A stretch of 12,911 bases of DNA from JAKORR01 sp964608495 (GTDB taxonomy: Bacteria > Armatimonadota > Zipacnadia > Zipacnadales > FEN-943), in contig CAZSOQ010000151.1 in assembly GCA_964608495.1 (NCBI GenBank), positions 1-12,911 on the forward strand. Reading direction: 5' to 3'. Below the pieces are notes generated by a model. The model ran no database searches and was not told the DNA's origin. It saw nothing but the letters and a program-made list of their open reading frames with translations. A program made the translations under genes and the position numbers. Shown piece after piece: positions 6,099 to 12,911 of the stretch. Numbering within the stretch: position 1 is the stretch's first letter; each line of letters begins with the position of its first letter.

Positions 6099-6740
6099 GT
6101 GAAGCGTGCTTTCACGTTGATTGAGCTCCTGGTAGTGATAGCGATTATCGCGATCCTCGCGGCGATTCTGTTCCCCGTCTTCGCAAAGGCTCGCGAGAAG
6201 GCCAGGCAGGCGTCCTGCCAGTCGAACCTCAAGCAGATCGGGACGGCGCTGATCATGTACGCTCAGGACTACGACGAGCGGCACCTTCGGCGGCGTCCCA
6301 GCGGCTCGGCGCCCACCTACGAGTTCTGGTACGGGCCGATCCAGCCGTACATGAAGAACACCCAGTTGCTGAACTGCCCCAGCTACCCGTGGAACGGCGG
6401 CTGGTGCGCCAACTGCGAGCCCTGCCGACCCAACAGCACCCGGTCCTACGACATGGCGACGGAGGGTTCGCTGAGGTCCATGGCGAACGGGCCGGCTGAC
6501 GCCGAGATCTTCCAGCCCGCTCAGACGATCTGGGTCTTCGACTGCTACTGCAACTACTCGGCGAACCCGAGGACGACGCAGTACTCGGTGGGCTGGTTTC
6601 TGGAAACGCGGCCCAAGACCCAGGTCTCGTGCTGGCGGCACAACGAGCAGATCAACGCACTGTTCGTGGACGGCCACGTCAAGACCGTGAAGTGGATCAA
6701 GGCGAGCGACCTCAGCATCGCGATAGACGACATCATGTAG
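6099..6740 (+). CDS. DUF1559 pseudopilin-like protein (prepilin N-terminus, H-X9-DG motif), copy 2
   Basis: This is a 213-aa paralogue of the preceding protein. The leader is M-K-R-A before F5-T-L-I-E9, so the residue before the cut is Ala4 instead of the preferred Gly. Prepilin peptidases tolerate Ala, often less well. Residues 5-48 are identical to copy 1. After QDYDERH the two proteins diverge strongly, apart from short anchors (IQPY.KN.QL, NCPSY/RCPSY) and the C-terminal H181...DG (191-192) in RHNEQINALFVDGHVK. The Cys-rich patch GWCANCEPC (101-109) suggests disulphides. GTG at 6099 is chosen because AGGAGG (6085-6090) lies 8 bases before it; the in-frame ATG at 6093 would be only 2 bases away, and the next ATG up (6060) has no ribosome binding site. 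The role is as for copy 1; different surface domains suggest different partners or ligands. Confidence 0.93.
   Translation: MKRAFTLIELLVVIAIIAILAAILFPVFAKAREKARQASCQSNLKQIGTALIMYAQDYDERHLRRRPSGSAPTYEFWYGPIQPYMKNTQLLNCPSYPWNGGWCANCEPCRPNSTRSYDMATEGSLRSMANGPADAEIFQPAQTIWVFDCYCNYSANPRTTQYSVGWFLETRPKTQVSCWRHNEQINALFVDGHVKTVKWIKASDLSIAIDDIM
6156..6238 (+). repeat. 83-nt perfect repeat, copy 2 (in the second pseudopilin gene)
   Basis: Identical at all bases to 5206-5288, including every third codon position. The block contains a small stem, GGCAGG-CGT-CCTGCC. Sharp edges against diverged flanks suggest recent gene conversion between the two genes or with another family member in the genome. Confidence 0.95.
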
Positions 6741-6769
6741 AGCTGTCTCGTGGCGATGGGCAGGACCGG

Positions 6770-6786
6770 CCGGGCCAAGGGCCCGG
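6770..6786 (+). terminator. Short GC hairpin after the second pseudopilin
   Basis: CCGGGCC (6770-6776), loop AAG, GGCCCGG (6780-6786), 29 bases after the stop at 6740. The 7-bp perfect stem suits a terminator, but no T-run follows. Confidence 0.4.
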
Positions 6787-6859
6787 GGATGGTGCAGGGC
6801 GTGGTGATCAGCCCTCGCCGCGGGAAGTGTTAAGTGTTGTTCGCGTCTCTGCCGGAGCG

Positions 6860-6887
6860 GCCCGACGCGCCCATCGGCGCATCGGGC
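6860..6887 (-). terminator. 12-bp hairpin just after the minus-strand gene, possibly bidirectional
   Basis: GCCCGACGCGCC (6860-6871) and GGCGCATCGGGC (6876-6887) pair around a 4-base loop. The one mismatch (C6866/A6881) becomes a G-U pair in the minus-strand RNA, so the fold is better on that strand. It begins 9 bases after the stop of the minus-strand gene at 6897. It may also catch + transcripts from the pseudopilin genes. There is no clear U-tract on the minus side. Confidence 0.5.
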
Positions 6888-6896
6888 CTTCTCATG

Positions 6897-7370
6897 CTAG
6901 GGCAGGCGACTCCTCGGCTGCCGTGTCTCGACACGCATCCCCGCTTGGTCCGGGTCTCGCGGCGGCGCGGCATGGTCTGCCAGGACCCTCCAGGGGTTCG
7001 CCGGGAGTGGCCCTGGGGCGCCGGCGTATAGCGCGTCGCCAAGCCGGGGGCCCAGCAGCCACACCTCGCGGTCACGGTCCCAGTAAAGGCACCGTCCCCT
7101 CGCGCTCTTGTAGTAGGGCCGACCGTGGCGGGTGCCGGCCTGTGCATAGGGACCGTCGTACGTCGCGTCGCCGGCCCTGGACACGAGCCAACTGGCGGGG
7201 CCGTGCGCCCTGATGTGAAGGGGCACCACCACGCTCCTGGCCGGGGTGCCGCCACCCGAGGGCAGGTTCTGAGGGCGGGCGAGGAGCCATTCCAGCCAGG
7301 GCGCGGCCAGCCAGACGCAGCCCACGAGGACCATGCCCAGCAGGAAGGTTGTCAGGTCCCGGCTCGGCAC
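6897..7370 (-). CDS. Small membrane-anchored protein with a YDGxYxxxG-GRPYY module, function unknown
   Basis: This is a 157-aa protein with a short N-terminus, one membrane segment (about 8-30, FLLGMVLVGCVWLAAPWLEWLLA), and one compact domain outside (about 50-140). The domain shows TYDGPYAQAGTRHGRPYY (70-87), CLYWDRDREVWLLG (94-107), LGDALYAG (110-117) and PWRVL (126-130). This pattern of a Y-G-Y turn, a GRPYY strand and a W.L strand is one I have seen in small beta-rich modules of surface proteins, but I cannot name the family. GTG at 7370 is the start: GGAGG lies seven bases upstream, and the membrane segment follows at once. The in-frame ATG at 7409 overlaps the -10 promoter box, so it cannot be in the transcript. 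The gene is transcribed against its neighbours as a single unit with its own promoter and terminator. Confidence 0.78.
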   Translation of the reverse strand: MPSRDLTTFLLGMVLVGCVWLAAPWLEWLLARPQNLPSGGGTPARSVVVPLHIRAHGPASWLVSRAGDATYDGPYAQAGTRHGRPYYKSARGRCLYWDRDREVWLLGPRLGDALYAGAPGPLPANPWRVLADHAAPPRDPDQAGMRVETRQPRSRLP

Positions 7371-7377
7371 GCCACTG

Positions 7378-7382
7378 CCTCC
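7378..7382 (-). promoter_or_regulatory. Shine-Dalgarno that decides the GTG start of the small membrane protein
   Basis: Read on the minus strand, a run of G ends in GGAGG, with CAGTGGC (seven bases) before the GTG at 7370-7368. This supports 7370 over the upstream ATG at 7409. Confidence 0.75.
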
Positions 7383-7407
7383 CCCCGGACGGACTGGTGT
7401 GGCCTGC

Positions 7408-7416
7408 ATTATAGCA
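7408..7416 (-). promoter_or_regulatory. Extended -10 promoter (TGCTATAAT) for the small membrane protein
   Basis: On the minus strand TGC-TATAAT reads as a consensus -10 (6 of 6) preceded by the TGn extension. No good -35 is seen at 16-18 bases, which is normal for extended -10 promoters. Transcription should begin near 7400, giving a 5' leader of about 30 bases with the Shine-Dalgarno inside it. It is the best promoter in the window and lies at the edge of an AT-rich patch (about 7408-7500). Confidence 0.65.
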
Positions 7417-7842
7417 CGCTCGAATGGCTTTATGCAGGCAAAACGCCATAACGGCCTGGCTGCGAACCCTATAACTCATTCCTATCAACATAACGTACAC
7501 CTTCTCGGCGTCGCCATCAGCTCGAGGGCCCGCGCCGTGTGCCTGGGCCAGAGAGGGCGAACAGCATTTCCACCACTTTGCTTGCCACCTAAGGACTATC
7601 GCGTCGGACGGCGAATAGGGCCCAGGGCTCGCCCATCACGCGGGCGCGGACCTTGGGGGCGCGCCCGGGGCGCGGTGGCGACGCCAGCTGGAGGGCGTCG
7701 CGGCAGGACGGGGGATGCAAAGCGGCGAGCCGCCGAGCACCGGGCCCTGCGCGCCGATGGCCCGAGCAGTCAGCCATACAGGGACCGGGACTGGCGCCGT
7801 CCGAGGGGCGGCCAGCCGGTCCGCAAAGGACGGGGGTAAACC

Positions 7843-9639
7843 ATGAAGCGCAACGACCGTGCCTGGAGGCTTGCCGCGCCGCTGTTGCTTCTCGTGGCGG
7901 CCGTGCTGGTGGCGATGGCCGTGGGGGACGACGGTCCGGCCGCCACGCGGGCCGAGGAGACGCCCGAGCAGAAGGCCGCTCGGATGGCCTGGTTCAACGA
8001 GGCCCGTTTCGGCATGTTCATCCACTGGGGCATCTACTCGGTGCCCGCCGGCGAATGGAAGGGGAACAAGGGCCACGGCGAGTGGATCATGCTCAGCGGC
8101 AACATCCTCTCGCCGGAGTACGAGAAGTTCGCTGCCCAGTTCGACCCCGTGCAGTTCGATGCCCGCGAGTGGGCGCGGATCGCTAAGGACGCGGGCATGA
8201 AGTACATGGTCATCACGTCCAAGCACCACGACGGCTTCTGCATGTACGACACCAAGCTCACGGACTACAACATCGTGAAGGCCACGCCCTACGGGCGCGA
8301 CCCGATGAAGGACCTGGCCGCCGCGTGCGCGGAGGCGGGCCTGAGGTTCTGCTTCTACCACTCAGTGGCCGACTGGCACCATCCCGAGTTCCCGCCCCAG
8401 TACTCCCAGCAGGGGTTCCACGGGGCGCCGAACCCCAGCGCCGACGTCGAGAAGTATGCGCAGTACATGAAGGGCCAGGTGCGCGAGTTGCTCACGAACT
8501 ACGGCCCGCTAGGCATCATGTGGTTCGACGGCGGCGGGTCCTTCAGCGGCCAGCCGATGGCGGAGCTGGTCCACGGCCAGGACATCATCGAGATGATCCA
8601 CCAGCTCCAGCCCGCCTGCATTGTGAACAACCGCCTTGGCCTCCCAGGGGACTATGGCACGCCCGAGCAGCACATTCCGGGCACCAAGCAGAGAGGCGCC
8701 TTCGAGGTGTGCATGACCCTGAACAACCACTGGGGCTACAACAAGGCCGATAACGCCTGGAAGGAAGCCCCCCAGGTCATCCGCAACCTGGCCGACATCG
8801 CCGGGAAGGGCGGGAACTACCTGCTGAACGTCGGCCCCACGGCGGAGGGCCTCATCCCGCCTGACTCGGTGCGCATCCTGACCGACGTGGGCCGCTGGAT
8901 GAAGGTCAACGGCGAGGCGATCTACGGCACTCAGGCGAGCCCCTTCGACTACCTTCCCGAGTGGGGGCGCTGCACGACGGGCGAGGGGAAGCTCTACCTG
9001 CACGTGCTGGACTGGCCGCGCCGGGGTCTGCTGCGGGTCGAGCGGCTGCAGAACAGGGCGACTGGGGCGTACTTCCTGGCGGACCCCGAGCGCTCGGCGC
9101 TGACGGTCTCGCGGCTTGGGGAGGACCTGCTGGTGCGCCTGCCCGATGGACCCCTTGACCCGATGGACACGGTGGTCGTCCTCGAGATCGAGGGCGAGCC
9201 GAGCGTGATCCCCTTCGCCACCGAGCAGGCGGCCGACGGCGCCCTGACGCTGCCCGCGAGGATCGCCGTGGTCCACGGCAGCAAGGCCCAGTACGAGGAG
9301 AGCAAGGAGCGCGGGCTGGACAACATCGGCTACTGGGTCGAGCCGAGCGACTGGGTGAGCTGGGACGTGAAGATCAGCGGCGCGGGCGCCTTCGATGTGG
9401 ACCTCACCTACGCCTGCCCCGACGGCAACGACGGGAGCGAGTTCGCGGTGGAAGTCGCCGGCGGGAAGGTGGAGGGCAAGGTCGAAGCCACGGGAAGCTG
9501 GTCCGAGTTCAAGACCTTCCGCGTGGGCAGTCTGACGGTTGAGAAGCCCGGGCGCTACACTCTCAGCGTGAAGCCCACGAAGATGCCCGGCTATGCCGTG
9601 ATGAACCTGCGTTCCGTGGTGCTGACGCCCCGGCAGTAG
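7843..9639 (+). CDS. Secreted GH29 alpha-L-fucosidase with C-terminal beta-sandwich module
   Basis: This is a 598-aa exported exo-glycosidase that removes terminal alpha-L-fucose with retention of configuration. A signal peptide covers roughly residues 1-37 (RR at positions 3/6/9 and hydrophobic LAAPLLLLVAAVLVAMAV). The catalytic barrel shows GMFIHWGIYSVPAGEW (57-72), SKHHDGFCMYDTKLTDYNI (126-144), and GIMWFDGGG (224-232), in which Asp229 is the expected nucleophile. TPEQHIPG (273-280) and AFEVCMTLNNHWGY (286-299) contain Glu275 and Glu288, the candidates for acid/base. GGNYLLNVGPTAEG (323-336) closes the barrel. A small beta-sandwich follows (about 370-455), and then a carbohydrate-binding-like module (about 468-598; GYWVEPSDWVSWDVKI, FDVDLTYACPDG). 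The ATG at 7843 starts the signal peptide; a purine-rich AAAGGACGGGGG lies before it. The GH2 gene begins 40 bp downstream, almost surely in the same operon. Confidence 0.95.
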   Translation: MKRNDRAWRLAAPLLLLVAAVLVAMAVGDDGPAATRAEETPEQKAARMAWFNEARFGMFIHWGIYSVPAGEWKGNKGHGEWIMLSGNILSPEYEKFAAQFDPVQFDAREWARIAKDAGMKYMVITSKHHDGFCMYDTKLTDYNIVKATPYGRDPMKDLAAACAEAGLRFCFYHSVADWHHPEFPPQYSQQGFHGAPNPSADVEKYAQYMKGQVRELLTNYGPLGIMWFDGGGSFSGQPMAELVHGQDIIEMIHQLQPACIVNNRLGLPGDYGTPEQHIPGTKQRGAFEVCMTLNNHWGYNKADNAWKEAPQVIRNLADIAGKGGNYLLNVGPTAEGLIPPDSVRILTDVGRWMKVNGEAIYGTQASPFDYLPEWGRCTTGEGKLYLHVLDWPRRGLLRVERLQNRATGAYFLADPERSALTVSRLGEDLLVRLPDGPLDPMDTVVVLEIEGEPSVIPFATEQAADGALTLPARIAVVHGSKAQYEESKERGLDNIGYWVEPSDWVSWDVKISGAGAFDVDLTYACPDGNDGSEFAVEVAGGKVEGKVEATGSWSEFKTFRVGSLTVEKPGRYTLSVKPTKMPGYAVMNLRSVVLTPRQ

Positions 9640-9679
9640 GGGCGTATCGCGTTCCTGGACCCGGGAGGCTCGTTGACCC

Positions 9680-12600
9680 ATGAAGACCAGGACTCTCGTT
9701 CCGGCGGTGGCGCTGTGCTGGCTGGGCATGGTGGGGTGCGTTGGGGTCGCCAGGCCACAGGCCACGCCGCCCGAGCTCCGGGACCCGGCCGTCTTCTCGA
9801 GGAACACGGTCCCGCCGCACGCCTCCCAGACGATCCCCTTCCCCGACGTGGCCTCTGCCTTGCGGCGCGATGGGAGCGCGTCGCCCCACCTGCGCTCCCT
9901 CAACGGCCGGTGGCGCTTCCACTGGGTCGAGAAGCCGGCGGACCGGCCGCGGGACTTCTACCGCCCCGACTACGACGTCAGTGGCTGGGACGAGGTGACC
10001 GTGCCGGGCTGCTGGCAGCTCCAGGGCTACGGGATCCCGCGGTACACGGCCACCAACACCTTCGCGCACTTCCTCGGGCTCGAGGCGCCCGCCGTGTCGG
10101 AGAGCCTGAACCCGGTCGGCTCCTATCGGCGCAGTTTCACCGTGCCGCGCGACTGGCAAGGCCGCCGCGTCTTCCTGGTGTTCCAGGGCGCCCAGTCCGC
10201 CTACTTCGCCTGGGTCAACGGCGTCCAGGTCGGCTACAGCGAGGACAGCATGACCCCCGCCGAGTTCGACATCACCGACCAGGGGCGCTTGGACGGGGAC
10301 AACGTGTTGGCCGTCGAGGTGTACCGCTGGTCCGATGGCGTGTACCTGGAGGACCAGGACATGTGGAACTTCGGGGGCCTTCACCGGGACGTGTACCTCG
10401 TCTCCACGCCGGCGGTCCACGTACGGGACTTCCGGGTGACGACGGACCTGGACGACGGGTACCGCGACGCGATGCTGCTGGTCACGGCCCGAGTCCAGCG
10501 CTATGGCGACAATGCCCCCGGCGACCTGCGCCTGGAGTCCCGGCTTTTCGACGCGGAGGGCAAGCCGGTGCCGCCCGAAGAAGTCTGGGGACGGATTCGG
10601 CTGGCCGCGGGCGTGCAGGAGGCAGTAGTCGAGCTTGCCCAGGAGGTGCTGAAGCCCAGGCAGTGGTCGGCGGAGCATCCCTACTTGTACACGCTGGTGC
10701 TGGCGCTGACCGACGCCGGCGGCCGGGTCCTCGAGGCCCAGAGCTGCCGCGTGGGTTTCCGTGAGGTCGAGATCAAGGACGGTCTGCTGTGCGTCAACGG
10801 GCGCCCCGTGCTCATCAAGGGCACCAACCGCCACGATCACGACCCGGACTACGGCCGCACCGTCCCTCTGGCGCGCATGGTCCAGGACGTCAAGCTGATG
10901 AAGCAGTTCAACTTCAACTGCGTGCGCACGTCTCACTACCCGAACAGCCCGGCGTGGTACGACCTGTGCGACGAGTACGGCATCTATGTGTGGGACGAGA
11001 CGAACCTGGAGAACAACGTCGGCGACCTGACCCACCGGCCCGAGTGGCAGCCGGCCTTCGTGGACCGCTGCAGGCGGATGGTGGAGCGCGACAAGAACCA
11101 CCCGTCGGTCATCATCTGGTCGCTGGGCAACGAGGCCGGGTACGGCCCGAACCACGTGGCAATGGCCGACTGGATCCACGCCAACGACCCCACGCGGCCG
11201 GTCACCTACCGCAGTGTCGGAGACCCCAAGGTGACGGACATCGCCAACACCTGCTATCCGGGCGTGGACTGGCTGGCCCGAATCGGCGAGGACCCCGGGG
11301 ACAAGCGGCCCTTCCTGATGGAGGAGTACGCCCACGCCATGGGCAACGCCTGCGGGAACTTCAAGGAGTACTGGGACACGATCCGCGCCCATCGCCGTCT
11401 GCAGGGCGGCTGCATCTGGGACTGGGTGGACCAGGGGCTGCGGCGGCGGGACGAGCAGGGGCGAGAGTGGTTCGCCTACGGCGGCGACTTCGGAGACAAG
11501 CCGAACGCCGGGAACTTCTGCATCAACGGTCTGGTGAACCCCGATCGCCGGCCGGAGCCGGAGCTGTACGAGGTCAAGAAGCTCCACCAGGACATCGCCG
11601 TCCTGCCCGTGGACGTGGCGGCGGGCAAGGTGCGGATCGTGAACGACTACTGCTTCACGAATCTGTCCGAGCTCGAGGCCCGCTGGGAGCTGACCGAGGA
11701 CGGGAGGGTGCTCCAGGAGGGCAAGCTCGATCCCCTGCGTCTGGGGCCCAAGCAGAGCGAGACCGTCGTGATTCCCTTCGAGCCGCCGTCGCCGGCGCCC
11801 GGCGCGGAGTACTGGCTCAAGCTGAGCTTCCGCCTGCCGGAGGCGACCATCTGGGCGCCCGCGGGGCATGAGGTGGCCTGGGAGCAGCTTCGGGTGCCGC
11901 TGCAGGCGCCGCCGGGGCTCGCCTGGGAAGCGGCCTCGGCCCCAGCCCTTAGCGTGGATCAGGTAGGCTCGCGCGTCACGGTCCAGGGGCGCGACTTCGC
12001 CCTGCGCTTCAGCAAGACGTTGGGGACGCTGACGTCCGTCAGCTACCGGGGGCACGAGCTTGTGGCGTCGGGGCCGGTGCCGAATCTGTGGCGGGCTGCG
12101 GTGGACAACGATGGCCCCTTCCGCGGCGAGTGGCAGTCGGCGGGGCTGAACAGGCTCGAGCGCGAGGTGAAGGCAGTGACGGTCAGCCGGGCCGATGACG
12201 GCGCCGTGCGGGTGCGGGCCCAGGTGCTCCTGCGGGGAGCTCAGGGCGGTATCGAGTACACCGCCTGGTACACGGTCTTCGCGACGGGCGACGTGCTCCT
12301 GGAGAGCCGCTACCAGCCCACACCGGACTTCCCCGCGATTCGCAGCCTGCCGCGCGTGGGCGTCCAGATGGTGCTGCCCCCGTCCTACGAGCGGTTCACG
12401 TGGTACGGTCGCGGGCCGCACGACAACTACTGGGACCGGAAGACGGGCGCGGCCGTCGGCCTGTACCGCACGACGGTGGACGAGATGTACGTGCCCTACG
12501 TCCGGCCGCAGGAGTTCGGCAACCGCTGCGACGTGCGGTGGCTGGCGCTGACGGATGCGGACGGCTGGGGCCTGATGGCGGCCGGGCTGCCAGTGCTGAG

Positions 12601-12911
12601 CGCCAGTGCCCACCACTTCTCGACCGAGGCGCTCACGCGCGCCCGCCACCTGAACGAGCTGCAGCGCGAGGACGGCGTCTGGCTGAACCTGGACTATGAA
12701 CAGATGGGCTTGGGGAACGCGAGTTGCGGCCCCGCTACGCTGGAGGACTACTGGCTGCGGCCCGGGCCCTACTTCCACAGCCTGCGCCTGCGGCCGGTGT
12801 CGCCCGGCGACGACCTGAGCGCCCTGGGACGCCAGACGCCGCCCGTCGCCGCGAGCTTCGCCATGGATCAGCCGGCCGCCTCGACCACGAAGGCCCTGGC
12901 CAACGGACCCT
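9680..12911 (+). CDS. GH2 beta-galactosidase (LacZ type), probable lipoprotein, 3' end beyond the window
   Basis: The frame runs open from ATG 9680 to the window edge (1077 codons, no stop). It is a retaining beta-galactosidase with all LacZ domains: sugar-binding domain (about 45-247; SLNGRWRFHW, WDEVTVPGCWQ), Ig-like domain (249-365), TIM barrel (366-645), second Ig-like domain (about 650-740) and Bgal_small_N (about 768-1035; DNDGPF, WYGRGPHDNY, NLDYEQMGLG). In the barrel, NRHDHDP lines the metal/substrate site. Glu485 in SLGNEAG is the acid/base and Glu549 in EEYAHAMGN the nucleophile. The N-terminus is a signal sequence with a possible lipobox, MVGC, at C20 (Met instead of the usual Leu). 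E. coli LacZ ends at the equivalent of about residue 1035, while this chain continues through a linker and then SFAMDQPAASTTKALANGP, which reads like the start of a further binding domain. GGGAGG lies 11 bases before the ATG. Confidence 0.95.
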   Translation, partial: MKTRTLVPAVALCWLGMVGCVGVARPQATPPELRDPAVFSRNTVPPHASQTIPFPDVASALRRDGSASPHLRSLNGRWRFHWVEKPADRPRDFYRPDYDVSGWDEVTVPGCWQLQGYGIPRYTATNTFAHFLGLEAPAVSESLNPVGSYRRSFTVPRDWQGRRVFLVFQGAQSAYFAWVNGVQVGYSEDSMTPAEFDITDQGRLDGDNVLAVEVYRWSDGVYLEDQDMWNFGGLHRDVYLVSTPAVHVRDFRVTTDLDDGYRDAMLLVTARVQRYGDNAPGDLRLESRLFDAEGKPVPPEEVWGRIRLAAGVQEAVVELAQEVLKPRQWSAEHPYLYTLVLALTDAGGRVLEAQSCRVGFREVEIKDGLLCVNGRPVLIKGTNRHDHDPDYGRTVPLARMVQDVKLMKQFNFNCVRTSHYPNSPAWYDLCDEYGIYVWDETNLENNVGDLTHRPEWQPAFVDRCRRMVERDKNHPSVIIWSLGNEAGYGPNHVAMADWIHANDPTRPVTYRSVGDPKVTDIANTCYPGVDWLARIGEDPGDKRPFLMEEYAHAMGNACGNFKEYWDTIRAHRRLQGGCIWDWVDQGLRRRDEQGREWFAYGGDFGDKPNAGNFCINGLVNPDRRPEPELYEVKKLHQDIAVLPVDVAAGKVRIVNDYCFTNLSELEARWELTEDGRVLQEGKLDPLRLGPKQSETVVIPFEPPSPAPGAEYWLKLSFRLPEATIWAPAGHEVAWEQLRVPLQAPPGLAWEAASAPALSVDQVGSRVTVQGRDFALRFSKTLGTLTSVSYRGHELVASGPVPNLWRAAVDNDGPFRGEWQSAGLNRLEREVKAVTVSRADDGAVRVRAQVLLRGAQGGIEYTAWYTVFATGDVLLESRYQPTPDFPAIRSLPRVGVQMVLPPSYERFTWYGRGPHDNYWDRKTGAAVGLYRTTVDEMYVPYVRPQEFGNRCDVRWLALTDADGWGLMAAGLPVLSASAHHFSTEALTRARHLNELQREDGVWLNLDYEQMGLGNASCGPATLEDYWLRPGPYFHSLRLRPVSPGDDLSALGRQTPPVAASFAMDQPAASTTKALANGP

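Larger units (their letters stand above)
7371..7842. other. 472-bp gene-free stretch between divergent genes
   Basis: I see no real gene. A + frame of 168 codons (7333-7839) ends just before the fucosidase start, but it is Arg/Gly/Pro-rich, lacks a ribosome binding site and looks like chance. The region holds the minus-strand promoter, an AT-rich patch (7408-7500) with ATAAC at 7448, 7471 and 7490, and an 8-bp hairpin (GCGACGCC 7678-7685, GGCGTCGC 7694-7701). It should also contain the promoter of the fucosidase-galactosidase operon, which I could not locate. A long untranslated leader for the operon is possible. Confidence 0.55.

Noticed and set aside
5206..6238. The 83-nt repeats as part of a CRISPR array or transposon ends.
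   Set aside because: Only two copies exist, both in frame inside paralogous coding sequences. There are no spacers of regular size, no transposase and no target-site duplications.
7333..7839. A 168-codon + frame ending three bases before the fucosidase start.
   Set aside because: It is dominated by Arg, Gly and Pro, has no ribosome binding site and no recognisable domain, and overlaps the better-supported minus-strand gene and its promoter.
8509..9903. A 464-codon minus frame opposite the fucosidase, reaching into the GH2 start.
   Set aside because: It has low-complexity composition, no motif and no ribosome binding site, and it overlaps a clear GH29 gene completely.
9563..12778. A 1071-codon open frame on the minus strand opposite the GH2 gene.
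   Set aside because: Its length comes from GC-rich codon use of the real + gene. The translation is Val/Ala/Arg/His/Gln-rich with no domain, and the + frame shows every GH2 motif and both catalytic glutamates.

Overview
This is a GC-rich bacterial window of 12.9 kb. The two pseudopilin-like genes carry the N-terminal phrase FTLIELLVVIAIIAILAAIL, then LFPVFAKAREKARQ, and an H-X9-DG motif near the C-terminus. From memory this combination is very common in Armatimonadota and less so in Planctomycetota-like lineages, so Armatimonadota is my best guess. No rRNA or marker gene is present to prove it.

Layout. (1) Bases 1-239 hold the C-terminal end of a sensor histidine kinase on the + strand. (2) Bases 474-1751, on the - strand, encode a complete DegT/DnrJ/EryC1/StrS-type PLP aminotransferase that converges on the kinase; a UUCG-loop hairpin lies between them. 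(3) Divergent from the aminotransferase, at 1951-2870, are two small proteins I cannot name. They overlap by 4 bases (GTGA) and look like diverged paralogues of each other. A perfect 12-bp inverted repeat, built from two copies of the palindrome CTCCCGGGAG, covers the ribosome binding site of the first. (4) Bases 3005-4897 encode a secreted right-handed beta-helix protein that resembles GH141-type enzymes. (5) Bases 5149-6740 hold two tandem DUF1559/H-X9-DG pseudopilin-like genes that share an 83-nt perfectly identical block. (6) Bases 6897-7370, on the - strand, encode a small membrane-anchored protein with an extended -10 promoter. (7) A gene-free stretch follows at 7371-7842. (8) Bases 7843-9639 encode a secreted GH29 alpha-L-fucosidase, and 40 bp later a large GH2 beta-galactosidase (LacZ type, probable lipoprotein) runs off the window end with the start of a C-terminal extension.

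How the genes fit together. The GH29 and GH2 genes look like an operon, and the beta-helix protein is also exported. The three point to removal of fucose and galactose from plant, algal or host-type glycans outside the cytoplasm. No SusC/SusD pair or ABC transporter is visible in the window. The pseudopilins may belong to the cell-surface or type II secretion machinery of this group, but nothing in the sequence links them to the enzymes beyond position. The aminotransferase and the paralogue pair form a separate divergent unit whose role is open; this is the most interesting part of the window.

Limits. All family calls come from reading motifs by eye, with no database search. Long open frames opposite the GH2, GH29 and beta-helix genes are by-products of high GC and are not annotated.
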